Part shown: piece after piece, positions 1 through 5,576 of the stretch
Layout: each line of letters opens with the position of its first letter
Numbering within the stretch: the first letter of the stretch is position 1
Assembly (NCBI GenBank): GCA_028278005.1
Contig: JANQFD010000132.1
Location: 1 to 7,449 of the forward strand
Direction: 5' to 3'
Length of the DNA stretch: 7,449 bases
From: Chlorobium sp.
Lineage (GTDB): Bacteria > Bacteroidota > Chlorobiia > Chlorobiales > Chlorobiaceae
Notes under the pieces: generated by a model
Database searches by the model: none
Told to the model about the DNA's origin: nothing
What the model saw: the letters and a program-made list of their open reading frames with translations, nothing else
Translations under genes and position numbers: made by a program

Positions 1-479
1 ACACTTACGCAGATCTCAACAATGTGATGCTTTTCAGGGTGCTCTTCCGGATTGTTCAGATAGATCTCGTAACTCGGTCTTGACATATCGATCTCCTGTC
101 CGTTCTCCTTGATCCAAAGCCCCACAGCATTCCATGCCTCCCCGTACTCTTCAGGCCCTATAAGCTCCGCCTGCATAACAACATATTTACCCCCTGGCAA
201 TACTTTTTTCTCAATGCCATCCCCTGGCTCGACATCAGCGGGAATGCTCATACAACATTCAAGCTTCAGTTCATCCGGAGGCGTTGTTTCAGGATCATCC
301 TGATAAGCCGATAAAAAAACCGTTTCAGGACCCATCATTCCTTTTGGACCAGCCCATTCTCCAAGCTTGTGAAACAAGTTTCCAAATACCTGCGCATTGC
401 CGATATAGTTGCCGGTATACGAAACACATGCCACCTGCCTCTCGTGTAAAGTCAGAATTTCCGGTTTTTCGTTTTTCAT
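1..479 (-). CDS. GyrI/SbmC-like small-molecule-binding protein, partial (C-terminus beyond left edge)
   Basis: Reading the minus strand from the ATG at 479-477 gives 159 codons plus two bases with no stop, so the gene leaves the window. The product resembles the GyrI-like ligand-binding fold of E. coli SbmC (DNA gyrase inhibitor, 157 aa). Matching blocks include DDPETTPPDELKLEC (residues 61-75, against a DNPDETPAEKLRC-type segment in SbmC), LPGGKYVV (94-101, against an SGGQYAVA-type segment) and YEIYLNN (137-143, against FEVYLNN). The last readable residues, VEICVSV, match the family's final strand, so only a few residues should be missing. There is no HTH domain, so it is a stand-alone binding domain rather than an AraC- or MerR-type regulator. 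Family members bind hydrophobic or cationic drugs, inhibit gyrase, or hydrolyse cyclopropanoid compounds; which applies here cannot be told. It starts 9 bases after the pyrophosphatase stop and is probably co-transcribed with it. Confidence 0.88.
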   Translation of the reverse strand, partial: MKNEKPEILTLHERQVACVSYTGNYIGNAQVFGNLFHKLGEWAGPKGMMGPETVFLSAYQDDPETTPPDELKLECCMSIPADVEPGDGIEKKVLPGGKYVVMQAELIGPEEYGEAWNAVGLWIKENGQEIDMSRPSYEIYLNNPEEHPEKHHIVEICVS

Positions 480-488
480 GATGCTTCT

Positions 489-1205
489 TTACTCCTGGTT
501 TATGGTTGATTCCTGCTCTATATAAGCGTTTATCGCGGTTTTCAAGACTGCACCGGCTTCGTCCGCATCAGCCATTCCGCCTGCTTGCATGACCCCCGGT
601 CCTTTGTAGTTTGAAAACCACATGGAGAGAATCTCTGAAATCCCGCTGAACTTTTGATCGAGTTCTTTGAGAGATCTGATCTCACGAAAAGGTGAATCGA
701 GCATGACTGCGATCATTTTATCATCCCGCTCTCCCCCGTCAAGCATTCTGATCATGCCGATAAGCCGGACCTTCAAGAGAGTCCCCCTGGGTACAGCCTG
801 CCCCAGCACGAGAACATCAAGGGGATCCCCGTCACCTCCGCTTTCTTCAGGCAGAAGCGTACGGGGAATCATACCATAGTTCCCCGGATAACCCAGATAT
901 TTCACAATACGGGGCCGGTCATTCTTGAACTCCCACTCAAGCTTTCCGTTGCTTTTGTTTACTTCCCACTTTTCATTGGTGCCCGCAGGAATTTCTACGA
1001 GAACCTGGGCATTGCCATCCACGTCAAGAGGATCGTACCCGGAATACAGGCTTGTTTTCGCCTTGAGGGTATAACTGTTTTCCCGAATCAGCCCGGAAGC
1101 ATGCCGGATATGACCGTCCGACTGTCTGAGACTGCTGCAGCTCAGGATAACCATCATTCCCGCAAATAAAAACCCTTTGAGAACCGTCTCGCTCCCTTTA
1201 CTCAT
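489..1205 (-). CDS. ppa: Family I inorganic pyrophosphatase with lipoprotein signal peptide
   Basis: Hydrolyses inorganic pyrophosphate to two phosphates. The 238-residue product begins with a short basic stretch, a hydrophobic core (about 11-22) and a lipobox ILSC with the acceptor Cys at 23. It is therefore predicted to be exported and lipid-anchored, which is unusual because family I enzymes are normally cytoplasmic and about 175 aa. A linker follows to about residue 65, then the catalytic domain. By alignment from memory with the E. coli enzyme the active-site set is complete: E71, K79, E81, an Arg at 97 or 99, Y106, Y110, the signature DGDPLD (D125, D127, D130), D156, D161, K163, Y200 and K201. 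The EIPAGTNEKWE style resembles Bacteroidetes/Chlorobi-type enzymes. No later Met could give a complete cytoplasmic form, because the next after the signal segment is M112. The start is supported by AGAGGG at 1215-1210. The GyrI-like gene follows 9 bases downstream, and the amidohydrolase lies 118 bases upstream on the same strand. Confidence 0.95.
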   Translation of the reverse strand: MSKGSETVLKGFLFAGMMVILSCSSLRQSDGHIRHASGLIRENSYTLKAKTSLYSGYDPLDVDGNAQVLVEIPAGTNEKWEVNKSNGKLEWEFKNDRPRIVKYLGYPGNYGMIPRTLLPEESGGDGDPLDVLVLGQAVPRGTLLKVRLIGMIRMLDGGERDDKMIAVMLDSPFREIRSLKELDQKFSGISEILSMWFSNYKGPGVMQAGGMADADEAGAVLKTAINAYIEQESTINQE

Positions 1206-1323
1206 TGTGCCCTCTGTTTTGTTTTATAGCCTGATAGCGAAAGAAAGCAACAAGAGTATTGAAAAAGAGATTCTGTAACGAAAAGTTTGCGAATCGGAAC
1301 TACCGTCAAGCCTTGCAGCAAAT
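1206..1323 (-). promoter_or_regulatory. Possible promoter region for the pyrophosphatase/GyrI-like pair
   Basis: This is the 118-base gap between the amidohydrolase stop and the pyrophosphatase start. On the minus strand it contains TTGCTT, a 16-base spacer and TATAAA close to the ribosome binding site, which would leave a leader of only about a dozen bases. A TTGACG lies further upstream without a good partner -10. No convincing hairpin terminator is seen, so the pair could be read through from the hydrolase gene, have its own promoter, or both. The assignment rests only on hexamer similarity. Confidence 0.25.
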
Positions 1324-2703
1324 TCAGCCAGCATGCATGTCAAGAAATTTTGCTGCATTGATGTAACGCATTTCCGGCTCTATTCCGGCAAAATGGTTGA
1401 AATAGTTCACAAGGTCTCCATCGATCCTGTCGTTCAACATAACCATGAGATAATCCGACCCGAACATCAGGCGCTCCTTGACTACCGGCTCCCGCTGCGC
1501 TATGGTTTGTATCCAGCGAATGGCTTCGGGTTGCGCGCTGGCTGAAAAATCGGCATAAACATGCTCGAACCGCTTCATCAGTTCTATGATCTGACTGGTC
1601 CAGTTTTCCGAGTCATCAGGGTCTCCGGCGTTTCTCTCAATATGTTCACCGCCGAAATGCGCAAAATTCAGGCGCAGCTTGCTGAACCTTGGATTTTCCA
1701 GTATCTCAAGCCATTGCTTCGGTTGGGCGAAACGATAGCTGGGCTTCTCATTTACTCCAAATTCGACCGTAATATTTTCAATCGACCCGTCCTTTCTCCG
1801 GATTTGTGTTTGAATTCTGCGGCACATCGAATTGAATGCATACGGCATCGCATGAACCGTAACAGGAACGGTGTTATCCACGCAAAGTTCATAGACAGGG
1901 TACAGAGCCGGGTGCGCAGGGTAATAGCCAAGCGGCGGATAGAGCTTCACCCCTTTGAAGCCTCCGGACAAAACCTTTGTTCTGACCAGCGTTTCAACCC
2001 CTTTTCTGCGGGGGTCGACTGCAAGGAAAGGCAAAACCGTCCCGGGATTCATTTCCTGAAGATGTTCAAGAGCTTTGAGATGCTCCTCATAACCTTTGGT
2101 CATCCGGACTGTTTCCGGCAAGCCTTTCGAAACAGCCGGCTGTAACGTTTCCTCCCTATCCAGGAACTCATCGATAGCCTGATCGATTCTATGTTCGACT
2201 TCACCGTCCTCGTTTACCGCAGTACTTCGTTTCCAACCTTTTCCCCGCTCTGTAAAAGCCTCTAAAATTCCGGACTTTAGAGCTCCGGCTTGTTCCTCAA
2301 AAAAAGCTTTGAACGGTTGAGCCGTTCCCTTCTCTCTGTCTTCCAATGAAGCTGACTGCAGAGAAGATGACGAACCGTCATCGAGTGCAAAAAAAATATC
2401 CATCATCAGAGGAACGGTGATAAGGTCCGAAACCGGGCTCCACAGAGACTTTTCGAAGCGTTCCTGTTCATAGAGGTAGTGCTCCGCAGGATCACGAACA
2501 GCCGCACTGAACAGAGATGCTATATAGGTATGCAGCCCGCTCAGATCAGGCAGGGACGGGGTTTCACCCGGCTTGATACCACCCCTGCTGAATGTATTGG
2601 GATAATTCCCGAGAAGCCAGCTGTTACATATTTCCATTAACTCACTGACAGCATATTCTCCATTGAAATAGTGGCAGTGAACATCGATCGCTGTGTAACT
2701 CAT
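1324..2703 (-). CDS. Amidohydrolase-2 family metal-dependent hydrolase
   Basis: This 459-residue protein appears to be a TIM-barrel metallohydrolase of the amidohydrolase-2 type (the superfamily of ACMSD and other decarboxylases and hydrolases). Visible markers in order are the strand-1 metal motif DVHCH (H9, H11), a barrel strand with GFKGVKLYPPLGYYP (248-262, including K253), a metal His in VTVHAMP (H284), NFAHFGG (H349) and the late acidic ligand in FGSDYLM (D417). These are the positions expected for this fold. The substrate is unknown. About 210 residues separate the HxH motif from the next recognisable barrel strand (LPFLAVDP, 224-231). That stretch is charged and low in recognisable motifs, and is longer than in compact ACMSD-like members. 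No signal peptide is visible, so it is probably cytoplasmic. The start is firmly set by AAGGAGGT five bases upstream. It is transcribed divergently from the SQR-family gene, and the pyrophosphatase lies downstream. Confidence 0.9.
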   Translation of the reverse strand: MSYTAIDVHCHYFNGEYAVSELMEICNSWLLGNYPNTFSRGGIKPGETPSLPDLSGLHTYIASLFSAAVRDPAEHYLYEQERFEKSLWSPVSDLITVPLMMDIFFALDDGSSSSLQSASLEDREKGTAQPFKAFFEEQAGALKSGILEAFTERGKGWKRSTAVNEDGEVEHRIDQAIDEFLDREETLQPAVSKGLPETVRMTKGYEEHLKALEHLQEMNPGTVLPFLAVDPRRKGVETLVRTKVLSGGFKGVKLYPPLGYYPAHPALYPVYELCVDNTVPVTVHAMPYAFNSMCRRIQTQIRRKDGSIENITVEFGVNEKPSYRFAQPKQWLEILENPRFSKLRLNFAHFGGEHIERNAGDPDDSENWTSQIIELMKRFEHVYADFSASAQPEAIRWIQTIAQREPVVKERLMFGSDYLMVMLNDRIDGDLVNYFNHFAGIEPEMRYINAAKFLDMHAG

Positions 2704-2708
2704 GATTA

Positions 2709-2716
2709 ACCTCCTT
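2709..2716 (-). promoter_or_regulatory. Strong ribosome binding site of the amidohydrolase gene
   Basis: AAGGAGGT on the minus strand, five bases before the ATG at 2703-2701. It is a near-perfect anti-16S match, the strongest in the window, and it fixes the hydrolase start. Confidence 0.85.
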
Positions 2717-2721
2717 CATCA

Positions 2722-2748
2722 TGAAAACAGGGCATCCACCTGTTTTCA
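2722..2748 (-). repeat. Perfect 10-bp inverted repeat / leader stem-loop upstream of the amidohydrolase
   Basis: TGAAAACAGG (2722-2731) and CCTGTTTTCA (2739-2748) are exact reverse complements separated by seven bases. In the minus-strand transcript the stem would end five bases before the ribosome binding site. It could be an operator for a dimeric repressor, an mRNA leader hairpin that affects translation or stability, or both. There is no U-tract directly after it, so it is not a standard intrinsic terminator. Confidence 0.6.
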
Positions 2749-2771
2749 AATGTTTGGTTGGTATCCTGTAA

Positions 2772-2799
2772 CGTATACACTGCACAAAGTGGTATACAA
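2772..2799 (-). promoter_or_regulatory. Candidate promoter of the amidohydrolase, overlapping two GTATAC boxes
   Basis: On the minus strand, TTGTAT (2799-2794), a 16-base spacer and TATACG (2777-2772) form a weak sigma70-like pair. Both elements overlap the GTATAC sequences at 2792-2797 and 2773-2778, which lie 19 bases apart start to start and are self-complementary. A factor bound there would cover the promoter. Start of transcription would be near 2765, giving a leader of about 60 bases that contains the 2722-2748 stem-loop. Confidence 0.3.
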
Positions 2800-2963
2800 T
2801 AAAATTACTGTTCTTGTGCATTTGTTGAAACACTGCGTTCAGGGTAATGCAATCTCTTCACCAGGAACAACAGGCAAAGATAGTGGATACCGACGCAGTA
2901 AACAGCTCCTGCACTACCGCACCAATCGTTCCGGTGCAAATATGTTGACTTGCCCATAACTGC

Positions 2964-2992
2964 TTGTATTGCAGCATTATATTGCATATATT
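2964..2992 (+). promoter_or_regulatory. Candidate promoter of the SQR-family gene
   Basis: TTGTAT (2964-2969), a 17-base spacer and TATATT (2987-2992, five of six matches to TATAAT) form the best sigma70-like pair before the gene. The start of transcription would be near 2999, giving a leader of about 70 bases. The -35 element is weak (three of six), which would fit an activated or regulated promoter. A 12-bp palindrome begins directly after the -10. Confidence 0.35.
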
Positions 2993-3004
2993 TAACGATC
3001 GTTA
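2993..3004. promoter_or_regulatory. 12-bp perfect palindrome TAACGATCGTTA, candidate operator
   Basis: The sequence is its own reverse complement over all 12 bases. It sits immediately downstream of the candidate -10 and across the predicted transcription start, a classic place for a repressor site. I do not recognise the binding protein. Confidence 0.4.
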
Positions 3005-3071
3005 TTCCGTTTCCCGTATCCTTGCGGTACTTATTCAGGAAAATGTATCCTTCAAACACGAGCTACACGCT

Positions 3072-4298
3072 ATGGCAAAAAAAATAGTTGTTCTTGGGGC
3101 CGGAACAGGTGGCACGATTGTTTCCAACAACCTCAGAAGACATCTTCCCGACGAATGGGAGATCACGGTGATTGATCGAGACGACACGCATGTCTACCAG
3201 CCAGGTATGCTGTTTGTTCCTTTCGACATTCAAAAAGCAAGAACACTGACCAAGCCGAGGAAAAAGTATATTTTGCCCGGCGTCAATTTTGTTATAGACG
3301 AAATCACACATATTGACCCGGAGAAAAGAGAGGTTAAAACCAAAAACCACAGTTTTTCCTATGATTTTCTCGTGATCAGTACGGGCTGCAAAATCGCGCC
3401 GGAAGAAAATGACGGCCTTATGGATGCCTGGGGCAAGAATGCTTTCACCTTTTACTCGATTGAAGGTGCCGAACTGCTGCGCCAGAAGCTCAAGGAGTTC
3501 GACGGCGGAAAACTGGTTCTGAACATTGCCGAACTACCTTTCAAATGCCCTGTTGCACCCATAGAGTTCGTCTTCCTTGCTGACTGGTTCTTCAAGAAGA
3601 AAGGCATCAGGAACAAGGTTGAGATAGAGCTGGTGACACCTCTTACCGGGGCTTTCACCAAACCCAAGGCATCTGCTGTTTTTGGTGAATCGGCAAAAGA
3701 AAAGAACATCAAAATCACTCCGATGTTCGAGCTGAACGAGGTTAACGGCAAAGAAAAATACATTGAATCCATACAGGGAGACAAGATTCCTTACGATATG
3801 CTGGTTATCATTCCTACTACAATCGGGGATGAAGTCATCAGCGATTCGGGTCTGGACGACGGTATAGGGTATGTTCCAACGCATCTCAACACGCTTCAGG
3901 CCCTGAAACACGAAAGGATCTACGTGATCGGGGACGCAACCAATGTCCCGACATCAAAGGCAGGATCGGTCGCTCATTATGAAGCCGATGTGGTTGTATT
4001 CAATATCATGGCCGAAATTCACGGCATCAAACCCGAAGAAATATACGACGGGCACTCAACCTGCTTTATCGTTTACTCCAAGGGCACTTCATCGCTTATA
4101 GACTTCAACTACAAGATAGAGCCGTTACCCGGCAAATTCCCGCTTCCCCACATGGGGCCGTTCTCTCTCCTCAAGGAAACCAAGGCGAACTGGTATGGGA
4201 AACTGGGCTTTGAATCGCTCTACTGGAATGTCCTGCTTGCGGGCAGGCACCTCGGCATGCCGCCAACCCTGGTTATGGCCGGCAAGGAAGTTGGCTGA
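3072..4298 (+). CDS. sqr: Sulfide:quinone reductase-family FAD-dependent oxidoreductase
   Basis: Likely oxidises sulfide to sulfane sulfur or polysulfide and passes electrons through FAD to membrane quinone. From the ATG at 3072 the protein has 408 residues. It has the N-terminal FAD Rossmann motif (G9, G11, G14 in VVLGAGTGG), the strand-2 acid D35, a second cofactor-contacting segment STGC (103-106), and the late FAD motif YVIGDATN (284-291). Three cysteines lie where SQRs have redox-active ones: C106, C159 (in PFKCP) and C331 (in GHSTCF). The C159-C331 spacing of 172 equals the C178-C350 spacing I recall for Acidianus ambivalens SQR. An amphipathic C-terminal part (about 374-398) could serve membrane attachment. 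The frame is open 36 codons further up, to an ATG at 2964, but that extension precedes the Rossmann fold and overlaps the promoter region, so 3072 is preferred. Its ribosome binding site is weak. The SQR subtype is uncertain, and a related persulfide or flavocytochrome-like role is possible. Confidence 0.85.
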   Translation: MAKKIVVLGAGTGGTIVSNNLRRHLPDEWEITVIDRDDTHVYQPGMLFVPFDIQKARTLTKPRKKYILPGVNFVIDEITHIDPEKREVKTKNHSFSYDFLVISTGCKIAPEENDGLMDAWGKNAFTFYSIEGAELLRQKLKEFDGGKLVLNIAELPFKCPVAPIEFVFLADWFFKKKGIRNKVEIELVTPLTGAFTKPKASAVFGESAKEKNIKITPMFELNEVNGKEKYIESIQGDKIPYDMLVIIPTTIGDEVISDSGLDDGIGYVPTHLNTLQALKHERIYVIGDATNVPTSKAGSVAHYEADVVVFNIMAEIHGIKPEEIYDGHSTCFIVYSKGTSSLIDFNYKIEPLPGKFPLPHMGPFSLLKETKANWYGKLGFESLYWNVLLAGRHLGMPPTLVMAGKEVG

Positions 4299-4342
4299 CA
4301 GGTTACTCTCTCTTCGTTCTTTTTTCTCTTCTTGTTGCTTCC

Positions 4343-4368
4343 CGGGGTGCGGCATAAGCCGCGCCCTG
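4343..4368 (+). terminator. GC-rich stem-loop after the SQR-family gene
   Basis: An 11-bp stem with two G-T wobbles closes on the loop ATAA (4354-4357). The core is GCGGC (4349-4353) paired with GCCGC (4358-4362), flanked by GGG (4345-4347) and CCC (4364-4366). It lies 45 bases after the SQR stop, where a terminator is expected. No U-tract follows, so it may instead act as a 3' stabilising hairpin or be Rho-assisted. Confidence 0.4.
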
Positions 4369-4484
4369 TTACAGATCCAAAACACTGTTCCGGCATTCCT
4401 TCTCTACATCGAATCTTTTTTGTGCACGCTGCGTTTGTTATCTCTGTCCGGTATATCAATCAGCGGTCACTTGCAAGAAACAAT

Positions 4485-4512
4485 TTGCATGCCGGAAGGA
4501 AATCCTTAAAAT
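4485..4512 (+). promoter_or_regulatory. Candidate promoter of the thiSGH cluster
   Basis: TTGCAT (4485-4490), a 16-base spacer and TAAAAT (4507-4512, five of six matches to TATAAT) lie about 54 bases before thiS. The rest of the 4299-4565 gap contains the SQR hairpin and pyrimidine-rich sequence. I did not find a convincing thiamine pyrophosphate riboswitch, because the CUGAGA box is absent. Confidence 0.35.
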
Positions 4513-4565
4513 ATAGGGTTCTTTTCACATCGTAATGCAAGGCAGTTGATGTAAAGATTGTAAAG

Positions 4566-4769
4566 ATGATAACCATAACCATAAACGGCGAAAAACGTGA
4601 GTTCGATGAAGGCTCAACCGTCAGCGACGTATTGAACAACATGGGTGCGGAAAAACAGCGCGTTGCGGTTGTAGTAAACGAAAACATTATCTATCCCGAA
4701 AACCGGTCGAGCGTTGTCTTGCAGGAAAACGACGACGTTGAGCTGCTTGTTTTCGTGGAAGGAGGCTGA
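4566..4769 (+). CDS. thiS: Sulfur carrier protein ThiS
   Basis: This 67-residue ubiquitin-fold protein carries sulfur for the thiazole ring of thiamine. Its C-terminal Gly-Gly (66-67) is adenylated by ThiF and converted to a thiocarboxylate, which then donates sulfur to the ThiG reaction. Support comes from the usual family length, the opening MITITINGEKREF strand pattern, the VSDVL helix start (19-23), the VAVVVNENII strand (33-42), and the ending FVEGG. It is the first gene of the thiSGH cluster. The ribosome binding site is poor (AAAG only). thiG begins 27 bases later in the same reading frame, separated by the thiS TGA as the only stop. No ThiF is present in the window. Confidence 0.95.
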   Translation: MITITINGEKREFDEGSTVSDVLNNMGAEKQRVAVVVNENIIYPENRSSVVLQENDDVELLVFVEGG

Positions 4770-4796
4770 TTCGCACCCGGATTATCCAAACGCATC

Positions 4797-5576
4797 ATGA
4801 ATGAATTGAAGATTGGCACATATACTTTTACTTCCCGCCTGATTCTTGGAACCGGTAAATTCGGCAACATCAAGACGATGGTTGAATCCATTCGTCGCTC
4901 AGGGACACAAATGGTTACCGTAGCGCTTCGCAGGTTCGATCCGGAACAGGCCGACCAGGACCTGTTCTCCGCGCTTTCCTCTATTGAGGGATTAACCCTT
5001 ATGCCGAATACATCGGGAGCATCTACAGCCGAAGAAGCTGTGAGGGCTGCCCGTATTTCGCGTGAGCTTTCAGGAAGCCCTTTTATCAAGGTCGAGATCC
5101 ATCCCAATCCGCAGCACCTTATGCCGGACCCGATTGAAACCTACGAAGCATGCCGTATCCTTGCTTCCGAAGGATTCCTTGTCATGCCGTACGTCCCGGC
5201 TGACCCGGTACTGGCAAAACGGCTTGAAGATGTCGGATGTGCACCGGTTATGCCGCTCGGTTCGGCAATCGGAAGCGGACAGGGAATAGCGACAAGCGAA
5301 ATGATCCGGCTTATTATCCGCGAAAGCGGCATCCCTGTTATTGTCGATGCCGGTTTGCGCTCTCCGTCCGAAGCTTGTGCAGCAATGGAAATGGGTTGTG
5401 AGGCCGTACTGGTCAACAGTGCAATTGCCGCTGCTGCAAATCCTCCGGAAATGGCCGAGGCGTTTGCGGGTGCGGTTAAGGCCGGCCATCGTGCAAGAGA
5501 AGCCGGGATAATGCCGAAATCGGGCTCAGCGGTTGCCACAAGTCCTTTAACCTCATTTCTCGGCACTGCGTCATGA
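4797..5576 (+). CDS. thiG: Thiazole synthase ThiG
   Basis: Condenses 1-deoxy-D-xylulose 5-phosphate, dehydroglycine and ThiS-thiocarboxylate sulfur into the thiazole phosphate precursor of thiamine. The 259-residue length is typical. The protein shows the whole barrel pattern: SRLILGTGKF (13-22), NTSGASTAEEAV (71-82), FIKVEIHPN with the imine-forming lysine at K98 (K96 in B. subtilis as I recall) and E100, LMPDPIETYEA (108-118), the phosphate-binding PLGSAIGSGQG (153-163), VIVDAG (181-186, D184) and NSAIA (207-211). The usual cysteine in the NTAGC-type segment is Ser73-Gly-Ala here. No strong ribosome binding site precedes the ATG. A GGAGG at 4761-4765 inside the thiS end is about 30 bases away. 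The stop overlaps the thiH start as ATGA, which suggests translational coupling. Confidence 0.97.
   Translation: MNELKIGTYTFTSRLILGTGKFGNIKTMVESIRRSGTQMVTVALRRFDPEQADQDLFSALSSIEGLTLMPNTSGASTAEEAVRAARISRELSGSPFIKVEIHPNPQHLMPDPIETYEACRILASEGFLVMPYVPADPVLAKRLEDVGCAPVMPLGSAIGSGQGIATSEMIRLIIRESGIPVIVDAGLRSPSEACAAMEMGCEAVLVNSAIAAAANPPEMAEAFAGAVKAGHRAREAGIMPKSGSAVATSPLTSFLGTAS

Larger units (their letters stand above)
2704..3071. other. Divergent intergenic regulatory region (368 bases)
   Basis: This is non-coding space between two divergent genes. Small open frames on both strands (about 63-85 codons) show no family resemblance, lack ribosome binding sites and overlap each other, so I do not call genes here. 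The region holds a leader stem-loop next to the hydrolase start, paired GTATAC boxes, an inverted TGCACAA/TTGTGCA pair, and a promoter-like segment with a palindrome before the SQR-family gene. The stretch 2821-2940 shows nothing I can name. Confidence 0.7.

Noticed and set aside
109..303. Plus-strand open frame of 64 codons at the left end
   Set aside because: It lies antisense within the GyrI-like gene, whose minus-strand frame is open throughout and matches a known family.
1561..2145. Plus-strand open frame of 194 codons
   Set aside because: It is antisense to the amidohydrolase, has no family resemblance or ribosome binding site, and the minus-strand frame holds the conserved metal motifs.
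2702..3059. Small open frames on both strands in the divergent gap
   Set aside because: They overlap each other and the regulatory repeats, have unusual composition rich in Cys and His, and lack ribosome binding sites.
2964..3071. Longer N-terminus for the SQR-family protein starting at the ATG at 2964
   Set aside because: The extra 36 residues precede the FAD Rossmann motif, which normally starts within a few residues of the N-terminus, and they overlap the candidate promoter and palindrome.
4341..4503. TPP riboswitch upstream of thiS
   Set aside because: Only loose resemblance at the two ends. The hallmark CUGAGA box is missing, and the 5' part folds into a closed hairpin instead.
5070..5566. 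Two minus-strand open frames of about 140 codons
   Set aside because: They are antisense shadows of thiG, which has a full set of family motifs.
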